Shown piece by piece: positions 47,578-56,899 of a DNA stretch of 64,000 nucleotides (position 1 is its first letter; each line of letters starts with the position of its first letter). The position numbers and the translations under genes were made by a program. This DNA is from Castellaniella sp049673105 (GTDB taxonomy: Bacteria; Pseudomonadota; Gammaproteobacteria; Burkholderiales; Burkholderiaceae_B). The notes below the pieces were generated by a model. That model saw nothing but the letters and a program-made list of their open reading frames with translations, was not told the origin of the DNA and searched no databases. The stretch covers positions 62,001-126,000 of the forward strand of contig NZ_JBATXG010000008.1 in assembly GCF_049673105.1 (NCBI RefSeq), given 5' to 3'.

Positions 47578-47612
47578 ATCCTGTGTATGCGGTCTGATGT
47601 GCTGTTTTTACT

Positions 47613-49247
47613 ATGCACGTAATCTTTCGTTCCGATGCCTCGCTTGACATAGGCACAGGCCACGTCATGCGCTGCCTGACGCTTGCCGATGTCTTGCGTG
47701 AACGTGGCGTGCAATGCCATTTCATTTGTAGGGCGCATCCAGGTCATCTGGGGGACTTCATCCAGCAGCGTGGACATGACGCCATCCTGCTACCACTTCA
47801 ATCCGGTTCGCCGTCTGTTGTGACTGTGACGCAGACAGCGCATGCTGCCTGGTTGGGTGCGGGTATTACTCAAGAAATGGATGCGCATGATACTTTGGCT
47901 GCCATTGATGATTGCGTAGGTAAAAATCCAATCGCATGGTGGATGGTTGTTGATCATTATGCATTGGATCAGCATTGGGAAGGCCTGTTGCGTTCCGCCT
48001 GTCAACACTTGATGGTGGTTGACGATCTGGCAGATCGTCCTCACAACTGTGACCTTTTGCTTGATCAGAATTTGGGCCGGCAAGAAGCTGATTATGCAGA
48101 ACTGATACCAGCGCATGCGACTAAGTTGATCGGCCCGAGCTATGCCCTGCTGAGGCCAGAGTTCGCCCAATGGCGCCCCTATAGCCTGCAGAGACGTGCA
48201 GAGCATCCTGGCTTACGGCATCTGCTGATCACGATGGGCGGTGTGGACAAAGATGACGTGACAGGAAAAGTCCTGCAAGCTATCGCAAGCAAGCCGCTGA
48301 TCAACGACGTCCGGATCACTGTCGTAATGGGGGCAAATGCTCCTTGGCTAGATCATGTCCGCAGATTGGCTGCCGACATGCCGCACCCTACAGAAGTAGT
48401 ATGCGGTGTTTCAAACATGGCACAGTTGATGGCAGAGGCTGATCTGGCTATCGGCGCAGCGGGAGGCACTGCTTGGGAGCGTTGCTGTCTGGGATTGCCG
48501 AGCTTGATTCTGGTGCTCGCGGCTAACCAGGAGGCTGGTGCTAACGCGCTGCTTGAACGTAAGGCTGTGCTGGTCCCTCACGTTGTCGAGCAGATACCCA
48601 GTATGCTGCTTGAGCTGTCGCAACCGTGTATCAGCAACGAAAGGTCCCTATTATCGGTGTTGAGCGAGGCGACTCGGTTTATTGCCGATGGCACTGGCGC
48701 CTTGCGTGTAGTTGATACGATGAGCGTCGCTTTTACATTATCGGGGCCCGTCGCCCGTAAGATGCAGGAGAGCGATTTAGCAATGGTGCTCTCATGGCGT
48801 AACGATCCTTCTGTTCGTCAGCATATGCTGACTCAGCATGAGATCTCATTGGAAGAACATACAAATTGGTTTGCTCAGGCGAGTAAAGATCCAACCCGTC
48901 GTCTGTTGATCGTCGAGGAGGAAAAGCAGCCTCTGGGTTACGTGCAGTTCAGCAATATTCAATCTGGCGTTTCGGCAGATTGGGGGTTTTACGCTGTGCC
49001 GGGCGCGCCAAAAGGCAGCGGACGAAAGCTGGGTCTGGCAGCGCTTGCGTATGCTTTTGAAGATCTCGGTATTCGTAAAGTGTATGGGCAGGTGCTGACC
49101 ACTAATCTGGCTTCCATCGCCTTCCATGAGTCTCTGGGCTTTGAACGAGAAGACTTTTTAAGAGATCAATGTTTCATTCACGGTCAGCAAGTTGGCATGA
49201 TTTGCTATCGCCTCCTTGCCTCAGGGTGGGATGCTCTCAAGGGTTAA
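47613..49247 (+). CDS. Fusion: PseG UDP-sugar hydrolase + PseH-like GNAT acetyltransferase
   Basis: This 544-aa protein has PseG in residues 1 to about 365: FRSDASLDIGTGHVMRCLTLAD with the GxGHxxR motif, VVDDLADRPHNCDLLLDQN, and GAAGGTAWERCCLGLPSL. A GNAT domain occupies about residues 372-535 (ARKMQESDLAMVLSWRNDPSVRQHML, then GFYAVPGAPKGSGRKLGLAAL and LASIAFHESLGF). PseG removes UDP and PseH N-acetylates C4, two consecutive steps, so the fusion is functionally logical. The 36-nt gap to the previous gene is small. Confidence 0.9.
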   Translation: MHVIFRSDASLDIGTGHVMRCLTLADVLRERGVQCHFICRAHPGHLGDFIQQRGHDAILLPLQSGSPSVVTVTQTAHAAWLGAGITQEMDAHDTLAAIDDCVGKNPIAWWMVVDHYALDQHWEGLLRSACQHLMVVDDLADRPHNCDLLLDQNLGRQEADYAELIPAHATKLIGPSYALLRPEFAQWRPYSLQRRAEHPGLRHLLITMGGVDKDDVTGKVLQAIASKPLINDVRITVVMGANAPWLDHVRRLAADMPHPTEVVCGVSNMAQLMAEADLAIGAAGGTAWERCCLGLPSLILVLAANQEAGANALLERKAVLVPHVVEQIPSMLLELSQPCISNERSLLSVLSEATRFIADGTGALRVVDTMSVAFTLSGPVARKMQESDLAMVLSWRNDPSVRQHMLTQHEISLEEHTNWFAQASKDPTRRLLIVEEEKQPLGYVQFSNIQSGVSADWGFYAVPGAPKGSGRKLGLAALAYAFEDLGIRKVYGQVLTTNLASIAFHESLGFEREDFLRDQCFIHGQQVGMICYRLLASGWDALKG

Positions 49248-49252
49248 CTATT

Positions 49253-50311
49253 ATGAATTCATTGAATCGATCTTTTTGTATCAACAATCGGATGATTGGC
49301 CCTGAGTTTGAGCCTTATATAATTGCCGAGCTTTCTGCAAACCACAATGGTAAATTGGAAACGGCGTTAAAAATCATAGAAGAAGCGAAAAAAGCAGGGG
49401 CAGATGCCGTCAAGCTACAGACGTATACTGCTGATACGATCACCCTGGACGGTGATTCAGAGGAATTCCATATCCGTGGCGGCCTATGGGATGGTAAGAC
49501 CTTATATCAACTGTATCAAGAGGCACATATGCCTTGGGACTGGCATAAGCCTCTGTTTGATTGGGCGCATGCGCTAGGGATAACTGTTTTTAGCTCTCCT
49601 TTCGACGCCACGGCTGTTGATCTGCTGGAGGACTTGAATGCTCCGGCGTATAAGATTGCTTCGTTTGAGGCGGTGGATTTGCCTTTAATAAAGTATGTAG
49701 CCAGCACGGGTAAGCCTATGATCATCTCAACGGGTATGGCCGATGCCGAGGAGATTCAAGAAGCTATTGATGCTGCCTATGAAGGGGGATGCAAGGATCT
49801 TGCCATATTGCATTGCGTGAGTGGCTACCCTGCACCAGCTGAAGATTACAACCTGCGTACCATTCCAGATATGATCGCGCGGTTTGGACTAGTTACTGGG
49901 CTTTCCGACCATACCCTGGATAATACGACAGCAATTGTCAGCGTTGCCATGGGCGCATCGATCATCGAGAAACACTTCACCCTCGACAGAAACGGCGGTG
50001 GCCCCGATGATAGCTTTTCGTTAGAGCCTAGTGACATGGCTGCTCTATGTTGCGATAGTAAAACAGCCTGGGCCGCCCTTGGAAGAGTGGATTATGAACG
50101 TAAATCCAGCGAACTGGAAAATATTAAGTTTAGGCGTTCCTTGTATTTTATTAGAGATTTGGCCGTGGGTGAGGTAATTACCGCAGATGCTGTAAGAAGC
50201 GTTCGTCCAGGATTTGGTTTGGCGCCAAAGATGCTGGGGCATGTCGTTGGAAGGAGAACGGCTCATGCTGTGTCTCGATATCATCCAGTGCGGTTGGAAG
50301 ACTTGGCATGA
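49253..50311 (+). CDS. pseI: PseI, pseudaminic acid synthase
   Basis: This 352-aa NeuB-family synthase has an N-terminal TIM barrel (PYIIAELSANHNGKLETALKIIEEAKKAGADAVKLQTYTADT) and IISTGMADAEEIQEAI. A C-terminal SAF antifreeze-like domain follows (LYFIRDLAVGEVITADAVRSVRPGFGL). It condenses the 6-deoxy sugar with phosphoenolpyruvate to give the nine-carbon acid. The DTITLD and EFHIRGGLWDGKTLYQLYQEAHMPW stretch resembles PseI more than NeuB or LegI. The start at 49253 is favoured over an in-frame ATG at 49169 inside the previous gene. Confidence 0.92.
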   Translation: MNSLNRSFCINNRMIGPEFEPYIIAELSANHNGKLETALKIIEEAKKAGADAVKLQTYTADTITLDGDSEEFHIRGGLWDGKTLYQLYQEAHMPWDWHKPLFDWAHALGITVFSSPFDATAVDLLEDLNAPAYKIASFEAVDLPLIKYVASTGKPMIISTGMADAEEIQEAIDAAYEGGCKDLAILHCVSGYPAPAEDYNLRTIPDMIARFGLVTGLSDHTLDNTTAIVSVAMGASIIEKHFTLDRNGGGPDDSFSLEPSDMAALCCDSKTAWAALGRVDYERKSSELENIKFRRSLYFIRDLAVGEVITADAVRSVRPGFGLAPKMLGHVVGRRTAHAVSRYHPVRLEDLA

Positions 50312-50401
50312 TTTTCAATGAAAAGAAAATAAGATTTATACAATAAATTTATCGAAGATTTGATGTCGTATCAGTATTGCGTAGATATGGAAGAGGTTTG
50401 A

Positions 50402-51517
50402 ATGAATATCAAGCAAAGAATAACAGTCTGTCTGGTGGCTGGGGCTCGGCCCAACTTTATGAAGATTGCTCCGATCATTCGAGCCTTGGAGGAGGCTTCA
50501 GATTTCTTTAATTATTATCTTATCCATACTGGGCAACACTATGATCAAGAAATGAGTGAGGTTTTTTTCAAGCAATTAGATATCCCAAATCCAGACTATC
50601 ATCTTAACGCGGGTGGTGGCACGCATGCTGAGCAAACTGCAAAGGTGATGGTTGCATTCGAGCCAGTAGTTGCCAAAATCCGACCAGACTTGGTTCTCGT
50701 CGTTGGCGATGTAAATTCAACACTTGCGTGTTCGCTAGTCGCGAAAAAGCTCGGTATTCGTGTTGCTCATGTTGAGGCGGGGTTACGTAGTGGTGATTGG
50801 AGAATGCCCGAGGAGATTAATCGTCTGGCGACTGATGCGATTAGCGATTTGTATTTTGTGACAGAGCCTTCCGGTCGAGATAATCTTATTTTAGAGGGAA
50901 AATCTGATACTGCGATACATTTTGTCGGCCATGTGATGATCGATAATCTATTTTTTGAGCTTGCTAAATTAAGTGAGGGAGCGACTGTTAGCAAAAGCGT
51001 TGAGGCGATTAAAGCTGCTTGTCGAAATTATGCAATTGTTACGCTTCATCGCCCTGCTAATGTCGATAATTTAGATACCTTAGATCGGGTGCTGTCCGGT
51101 TTGTCTCGTGCCGCGCAGCGTCTGCCTATGATTTTTCCTGTTCACCCACGTACGGCGAAACAGATTGAATCGTTGGGGTTGGTTTTGCCAAAGTCGATTC
51201 ATCTGTTGCCGCCTCTGCCGTATAGGGATCTATTGTTTCTTACCAAAGATGCGACAGTTGTTCTGACCGATAGTGGTGGTTTACAGGAAGAGTCAACTGC
51301 ACTAGGCATTCCTTGCCTAACGATACGGGAGAATACTGAACGTCCAGTTACTGTACTTGAAGGAAGCAATATCTTGGTTGGGTCGGACCCGGAGAAGATC
51401 GATAGAGAGGTTGCGGCAATATTGGAAAATGGCGGGAAACGTGGAAAACAACCTGCTCTATGGGATGGTCATGCAGCAGAGCGTATTGTCACTGTATTGC
51501 GGCGTGAGTTGACTTGA
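50402..51517 (+). CDS. wecB: WecB-like UDP-GlcNAc 2-epimerase (non-hydrolysing)
   Basis: This 371-aa protein has VAGARPNFMKIAPIIRAL, HTGQHYDQEMSEVFF, VVGDVNSTLACSLVAKKLG, HVEAGLRSGDWRMPEEINR and LTDSGGLQEESTALGIPCLTIRENTERP. These are the normal motifs for conversion of UDP-GlcNAc to UDP-ManNAc. The DVNST form matches WecB/RffE-like enzymes and differs from the WbpI-like paralogue at 39915 (DTDST). It is strongly AT-rich. It probably supplies UDP-ManNAc as another repeat-unit sugar. Confidence 0.88.
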   Translation: MNIKQRITVCLVAGARPNFMKIAPIIRALEEASDFFNYYLIHTGQHYDQEMSEVFFKQLDIPNPDYHLNAGGGTHAEQTAKVMVAFEPVVAKIRPDLVLVVGDVNSTLACSLVAKKLGIRVAHVEAGLRSGDWRMPEEINRLATDAISDLYFVTEPSGRDNLILEGKSDTAIHFVGHVMIDNLFFELAKLSEGATVSKSVEAIKAACRNYAIVTLHRPANVDNLDTLDRVLSGLSRAAQRLPMIFPVHPRTAKQIESLGLVLPKSIHLLPPLPYRDLLFLTKDATVVLTDSGGLQEESTALGIPCLTIRENTERPVTVLEGSNILVGSDPEKIDREVAAILENGGKRGKQPALWDGHAAERIVTVLRRELT

Positions 51518-51550
51518 TGATTACTTGATCCTGTCTGTGGGGAGCGATGA

Positions 51551-52915
51551 ATGGATTTCAAGGTATCACGAATTCATAACAAAATCGACGTGCTTAATCT
51601 TGAGTGGACTAGTGGGCCCAGTCGTGATCGTGTGATGGCAACGCTAGTATGCAATTACCTGCGCCGGCAAGGATTTTCGGTTGGGGAATATTCAGTGCAT
51701 GATGGTCTGGATGAGATTAACGAATTATGCCCCCGACTATTATTTATGACGAATACTATTGGGGCGCGGGAGAATTTTGAAATCATGCGCTATGCCGTCC
51801 AGCGCGGTGTACTTGGCGTTAGCTTGATTGTTGAGGGAAATATACGAGAAGGTGATGCCGACTTAGAGTCGGCAATGATCTGGGGCTGGAATCATGATCG
51901 TGTATTGTATGAGGATTTGCATTTTCAATGGAGCGAAAGAACTCGCCGTATTACGTTGCGACAACACCCAGAATTAAAAGGGAAGGTGTTGATATCAGGA
52001 GGGGTTGGTTTCGATAATTACAAAATCGGTATCACGGTGGATCGTTCTGAAATATTACGTAGTCTTGGCAAGGCAGAGTATACGAAGGTGGTGGGTGTGG
52101 GTTGTTGGGATTTTGGTATTTTTTACCCGGAAGATTCGCGTCATGAGGTGTGGGGAAAATACTATGATGAAACGGCGCAGAAAAATTTTAAAGCTGATGA
52201 AAGCCGTTTCCATGATCTGCTAGAGCAAACAATTACACGAAACCCTTCAGTGCTTTTTCTTCTCAAGGAGCATCCGGGTGTATTGCTTGGGAGAAAAGCG
52301 TCCGGAATTGATGGTCTTGATCACTATGACAATGTCATTGTCTTGAAGAATGAGCTTCCGATTGATCAGTGCATTGCGGTGTCTGATGTTTGGTTGGTCT
52401 ATGAGTCGACGACAGCGCTTGAAGCTTGGCTAATCGGCAAGCAAACTGCATTGCTTAATCCTTCCGGACGTGATTTTCCAAGAGATGTATTGCATCAAGG
52501 CAGTCCAGACTATGCGACATCAGATGAGGTATGTGATGCGCTGCAATATTTTTTCTCGAATGACACATTGCCAGGATTTATGGAGCGACAGGGAAAACGA
52601 GATTCACTCATTGAGGAAGTGATTCAATGGGGAGATGGCTTAAATCATGTTCGCGTTGGAAATGAAATCTTAGAATTATTACGGCAGAAACCCCCGGGGC
52701 CACTAAAGAATGAAAATACTAGTGAACGGCTGCAGCGCTGGCGCCAACATGTGCGTTGGATGATCAAATCGTGGAGTGCGGATAAATCTACACCATATGG
52801 ATTTTCACGTCAAGAGGTCAATAAGTTCGCTTCTGAAATGCAGGTTCGCCAGACGGCTTTCTATGATCATCTGGGCTTGAAGCCTATGGAGCTTCTAAAT
52901 ATTCGTGCAATATGA
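51551..52915 (+). CDS. Unrecognised GT-B-like surface-carbohydrate protein
   Basis: This 454-aa soluble protein is one I cannot name with confidence. The N-terminal part (DVLNLEWTSGPSRDRVMATLVCNYLRRQGF) looks like a Rossmann half. The C-terminal half contains LLKEHPGVLLGRK and VSDVWLVYESTTALEAWLIGKQTALLNP, a pattern shared by surface-carbohydrate and polysialyl/Kdo-type GT-B transferases that use CMP-sugars or polyol phosphates. It lies directly after pseI and wecB and overlaps the flippase by 4 nt. A nonulosonic-acid transferase is therefore a reasonable guess, not a demonstrated role. Confidence 0.6.
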   Translation: MDFKVSRIHNKIDVLNLEWTSGPSRDRVMATLVCNYLRRQGFSVGEYSVHDGLDEINELCPRLLFMTNTIGARENFEIMRYAVQRGVLGVSLIVEGNIREGDADLESAMIWGWNHDRVLYEDLHFQWSERTRRITLRQHPELKGKVLISGGVGFDNYKIGITVDRSEILRSLGKAEYTKVVGVGCWDFGIFYPEDSRHEVWGKYYDETAQKNFKADESRFHDLLEQTITRNPSVLFLLKEHPGVLLGRKASGIDGLDHYDNVIVLKNELPIDQCIAVSDVWLVYESTTALEAWLIGKQTALLNPSGRDFPRDVLHQGSPDYATSDEVCDALQYFFSNDTLPGFMERQGKRDSLIEEVIQWGDGLNHVRVGNEILELLRQKPPGPLKNENTSERLQRWRQHVRWMIKSWSADKSTPYGFSRQEVNKFASEMQVRQTAFYDHLGLKPMELLNIRAI

Positions 52916-54354
52916 CCATTGAGGTGGCAGTGCATCAACAGAGTTGGCTGAGAACAATCTTTTCAACAGGAAAATGGTACCTGCTCTCGAGCTTAATGAC
53001 TAAAGGGCTCTCACTGATTCTTTTGCCTGTTTATACGCGATATTTGACGCCGGAAGAGTTTGGTATATTGAATACTCTGACAGCTCTTGGGGGCGTTCTT
53101 CCTGTATTTATCTCGTTGCAGCTCGATGCCGCATTTGCGCGGTTTTTTCATGAGTACAAGGGCAGCCAGCCTATGCTGCGTGCTCTTTACTCAACGATCT
53201 TCTGGTTTGTCGCATGCTACGGTGGCTGTGTGGTCCTGTTGTGCTTGATTGTTTCGGCATATAGCCCAGGATGGTTCCCGGATGTTCCATATGTATATCT
53301 ATTGTTGACTTTTGTGCCTGCATTGTTTTTGCAGCTTGGTCAACTAGGTACGGTCTTCTTGCGCCAGTCACTTGATGCGGTGAGAACAACTTCTCTTGAG
53401 GTTGGAGGGGCCCTGCTTTCTGCGCTGATCACTCTGGTGTTGATGATTTTTTTTGATTTTGGCGTCTTGGCTCGTTTGCTCGGAATTGCGATTCCTCCAT
53501 TGTTTATCCTATTTTATTATATCCAGTATTTCAAGCGGACAGGGCTCTTGGCTATTACATGGAGGGGCGAAATTCTCAAGCAAGCAATCATCTATGCACT
53601 GCCATTGGTGCCTAGCGTGGCTGGAGGCTGGATCACCGGGCTTTCTGATCGTCTAATCATTGCACATTATGTTGATTACGATGCGGTCGGTATCTATTCA
53701 TTGGCGGCAAGTTTGGCGTTAGCTATGTATGTTTTACAGGATGCTATAACACAAGTGATTGGTCCTTTAGCGATGTCGGGTTTCTTTACTGATCGAGAGC
53801 GAATGCTCGAAAACATGCGGAGAAGTGCACTGCAGCTTTGGATTCTGATGCTTGCCGCCAATTTTCTACTAATATTATTCTCGAATGAGATAATCGCTGT
53901 TGTTTCGACGCATGCATATGCCTCGGCATCCTTATTGCTTGGGGTTATCAGTTTTGCTTATGTTTTGGGGTGCCAGTATCGAAATTTTGTGACTATTATT
54001 AGTTTGCATAATCGTACCTGGATTTTGACTGCTGGTGGCATTGGTCAGGCAGTGCTAAGCGTAGTGATCAATATTTTGTTTGTCCAGCATTTCGGTATCC
54101 GAACGGCTGCCTGGGCTCTCTGTGTTGCTACGCTAGTGTTTACCGGATGGCTTTATTATTGGAGTTGGCGACTTGAGAGATTTCGTCTTCGAGAAAAAGA
54201 GATGTTATTTCAGCTTGTCGGTTTTTCTTGCATGGTTTACCTTTATGATTTTTTTCTTGCGGAACGTCCGTTATCCCTCTGGATGTTTGCAGAAAAATTG
54301 GTGTTGGCCGGCATTGTGATTGGGCTTGCGCTGCAGCTAATACGGAGGGTGTAA
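52912..54354 (+). CDS. Wzx-type polysaccharide flippase (second copy)
   Basis: This 480-aa protein has 12-14 TM segments. The start is MTIEVAVHQQSWLRTIFSTGKWYLLSSLMTKGLSL, and the family motif is LLPVYTRYLTPEEFGILNTLTALGGVLP. It belongs to the same broad PST/Wzx group as the first flippase at 36127 but is AT-rich and only distantly similar. Overlaps of 4 nt upstream and 1 nt downstream (TAATG) show tight coupling. It is probably the flippase for the horizontally acquired repeat unit. Confidence 0.88.
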   Translation: MTIEVAVHQQSWLRTIFSTGKWYLLSSLMTKGLSLILLPVYTRYLTPEEFGILNTLTALGGVLPVFISLQLDAAFARFFHEYKGSQPMLRALYSTIFWFVACYGGCVVLLCLIVSAYSPGWFPDVPYVYLLLTFVPALFLQLGQLGTVFLRQSLDAVRTTSLEVGGALLSALITLVLMIFFDFGVLARLLGIAIPPLFILFYYIQYFKRTGLLAITWRGEILKQAIIYALPLVPSVAGGWITGLSDRLIIAHYVDYDAVGIYSLAASLALAMYVLQDAITQVIGPLAMSGFFTDRERMLENMRRSALQLWILMLAANFLLILFSNEIIAVVSTHAYASASLLLGVISFAYVLGCQYRNFVTIISLHNRTWILTAGGIGQAVLSVVINILFVQHFGIRTAAWALCVATLVFTGWLYYWSWRLERFRLREKEMLFQLVGFSCMVYLYDFFLAERPLSLWMFAEKLVLAGIVIGLALQLIRRV

Positions 54355-55067
54355 TGAAAAAGCGCCTTGTCGTGCTCTCCGACTCTCTCGGCCGACCGCG
54401 GCCAGAGATTGAGGGGGCTGATAAAACAGAACTGTGGCAGGTCTATGGGTCAATCTTGCAAACCCTTTTGGGAAATGATTGGATTGTTGATCTAATATAT
54501 ATAGATTCGCTGGATAGTGATGATGCGATTCATTGGAATCAGCGGATGGTTGCTTATCGCAGACCTGATCTGGTTATTTATCATTTAGGCATTAACGATT
54601 GTGCGCCGAGGCTCTTTTCTAAAGAATCTAGAAGTGTTCTTTTGCGCCCGTGGTTTAAATTCGTGACTCGTGATATCGGGGTTCGAATGCTTTCAAGGTA
54701 TAGAAATATTGTTACCAGAATAAGAAAAATTACCTATGTTCCATTGAGCCGTTTCGCCTTTAATTTTCGTGTCATGTGTCGGGAAATTCTGTATTATTCA
54801 CCAAGTTGTGAGTTTATTGCAGTTCTAATTGCGATGCCTGCTCCTTATTTGATTGATCGTAGTTATGGCTATGCTACGAATGTTGAAAAATATAATGCTG
54901 TTTTGAAGGAAATATTTCCAAATCATGTTGATGTCGATTCTTTGTTGTTGGGGTGTTCTCCGTTGATTGCTGACGGGATACATTTGAAGCCACTGGCTCA
55001 TCAAGTGCTAGCAGAAAAAATCCATGCATGCATTATGCAATCTCGAGGAAATGTATGTGTGGAATAG
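54354..55067 (+). CDS. SGNH/GDSL-type hydrolase or O-acetyl-modifying enzyme
   Basis: This 237-aa protein has all SGNH blocks: SDSLGRPR with candidate nucleophile Ser11, VIYHLGINDCAPR with the Gly and Asn, and a C-terminal DGIHLKPLAHQ with the Asp-His pair. There is no signal peptide or TM segment, so it acts in the cytoplasm. In polysaccharide loci such proteins add or remove acyl groups on sugars. The 3' end overlaps the amidotransferase gene by 13 nt. Confidence 0.8.
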   Translation: MKKRLVVLSDSLGRPRPEIEGADKTELWQVYGSILQTLLGNDWIVDLIYIDSLDSDDAIHWNQRMVAYRRPDLVIYHLGINDCAPRLFSKESRSVLLRPWFKFVTRDIGVRMLSRYRNIVTRIRKITYVPLSRFAFNFRVMCREILYYSPSCEFIAVLIAMPAPYLIDRSYGYATNVEKYNAVLKEIFPNHVDVDSLLLGCSPLIADGIHLKPLAHQVLAEKIHACIMQSRGNVCVE

Positions 55068-56899
55068 CTGGATTATTTCTTCCCAACTCGCCAGTTCCTA
55101 TCAATTGCTTACGTGAGGCATCTTGGGAAATTCGTCACCGTGGCCCCGATGACGAGGGCTTTGTTTGTTTAAGAGATGGCGTTCTATGCTCATTCCGAGG
55201 CAGTGATACGATCGGTGAATTACGGCATCTCCCTTCTGTTTCGGATGCTGGCGTTGCGACCTTAGGGCTGTTGCATCGACGCCTCTCGATCATTGACCCA
55301 ACACCGGCTGGGCATCAACCGATGTTTGATGAGTCAAGGTCTGCGGTTATTGTTTTCAATGGCGAGATTTTCAACTACCTTGAACTGCGTACCGAGCTGG
55401 AAAAGGCGGGTCGGCGCTTTCTCACGCGCACTGATACCGAAGTTGCTCTGCAGGCGTATCTGGAGTGGGGAGTTGATGCTTTTGGCCGATTTAACGGTAT
55501 GTGGGCATTAGCGATATGGGAGCAGCATAAGGAGCGGCTGATTCTTTGTCGTGACCGATTTGGTGTCAAGCCTCTGTTCTACGCGGTTTGCGGTGACGGT
55601 GTGCGTTTCGCCAGTGAGATAAAAGCGTTGCTGGCGCTTTCATCCAAGCAATCTTATCCGTTTGATAGAGATGCGATGCGGGATTATTTGGAGCGTTGTT
55701 CTCTCTTTGCTGGCAATGGAACTTTTTGGCAAGGTGTGTCCGAATTGCCGCCTGGCACTTGGATGACATTGGACTCCAATGGTTGCGCAAACAGTGGACG
55801 CTACTGGCATCTTGTCCCCGAGGAACGGCCCATCAATGCTTCCGTGGCACAAGAGCGCTTTGCTGAGCTTTTTGAGGATTCTTTACGTTTACGTATGCGC
55901 TCTGATGTTGAGGTTGGAACTTTGCTGAGCGGTGGGCTGGATTCAAACAGTATTGTTTTTGGCCTGCAAAAACTCGGATTTATTGATGGAGGCAAGTTCA
56001 ACTCATTCTCGGCCACTTTTGACTCGCCAAGTTTTGACGAGAGTCATTATATACGTACATCTCTGGCTAAACTGTCTGTTCAGCCGCATTGGATCAAGCC
56101 AAGTCCCAATGATCTCGCTGAGGACCTGCCACGCTTGTTGCGACATACTGAAGTGCCGTTCCGCTCATTGAGTGTTTACTCTCAGTTCAAGATTTACGAA
56201 TACATCAAAGCGAACACACGAGTACGTGTTGTACTTAATGGCCAGGGTGCAGATGAACTGTTCGGAGGATACGGTTATCACCACTATTGGCGGTTCATCG
56301 AGTTGTTACGACAGATGCGTTTGATCCAGTTCGGATCTGAGGCAAAGAAGTTCCTGTCTGATCGGGGAGGGAACTGGTATAGGCTACTGCGCCAATTGGC
56401 GGGTGTGGTTGCTCATGCTTCTCGAGGCATGAATTCGCTCAATCATCATCTTTTCAATGAGGTTGCTGTTGCTCCGTTGCGTGAGTACTTGTCCTACGAT
56501 GATAGGACATCCATGTCTGCAAGTATCGAGGCACGTACGCCCTTTCTCGATTATCGTCTTGTTGAGTTTGCGTTCACGCTATCCTCTGATTTCAAGATTT
56601 GTAATGGTCAGAACAAGAAGATAGAACGTGATTATGCGCGTACGATGGTGCCACGTATGATCACGGACCGCCGTGACAAAATGGGTTTTGTGTCGCCTCA
56701 GGAAGAGTGGCAGCGAAACGAGATGGCGCCTGATCTCGCACGTGTCTTTGCAGCTATTGATGAGCGTGTCTCGGACGTATTGCATAGTGACGTGCAATCT
56801 TTGTATAGGCGATATGTGGCTGGAGAGCAGTCGCTTTGGCCAAAAATCTGGCGCTTGTACTGTGCTCATTACTGGTGTGATCTTTGGAATCCGCAATGA
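55055..56899 (+). CDS. Asparagine synthase-like glutamine amidotransferase
   Basis: This 614-aa two-domain enzyme has an N-terminal class II glutaminase with catalytic Cys2 (MCGIAGLF) and RHRGPDDEGF, RLSIID and FNGEIFNY. The C-terminal ATP-dependent synthetase has PP-loop LSGGLDSNS at about residues 290-298 and GQGADELFGGYGYHH. In polysaccharide loci such proteins amidate uronic acids (WbpS/WbmE-like) rather than make asparagine. It may amidate another carboxylated sugar here, in addition to the HisH/HisF/WbpG system. The start at 55055 leaves the Cys at position 2, as the mechanism requires. Confidence 0.88.
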   Translation: MCGIAGLFLPNSPVPINCLREASWEIRHRGPDDEGFVCLRDGVLCSFRGSDTIGELRHLPSVSDAGVATLGLLHRRLSIIDPTPAGHQPMFDESRSAVIVFNGEIFNYLELRTELEKAGRRFLTRTDTEVALQAYLEWGVDAFGRFNGMWALAIWEQHKERLILCRDRFGVKPLFYAVCGDGVRFASEIKALLALSSKQSYPFDRDAMRDYLERCSLFAGNGTFWQGVSELPPGTWMTLDSNGCANSGRYWHLVPEERPINASVAQERFAELFEDSLRLRMRSDVEVGTLLSGGLDSNSIVFGLQKLGFIDGGKFNSFSATFDSPSFDESHYIRTSLAKLSVQPHWIKPSPNDLAEDLPRLLRHTEVPFRSLSVYSQFKIYEYIKANTRVRVVLNGQGADELFGGYGYHHYWRFIELLRQMRLIQFGSEAKKFLSDRGGNWYRLLRQLAGVVAHASRGMNSLNHHLFNEVAVAPLREYLSYDDRTSMSASIEARTPFLDYRLVEFAFTLSSDFKICNGQNKKIERDYARTMVPRMITDRRDKMGFVSPQEEWQRNEMAPDLARVFAAIDERVSDVLHSDVQSLYRRYVAGEQSLWPKIWRLYCAHYWCDLWNPQ

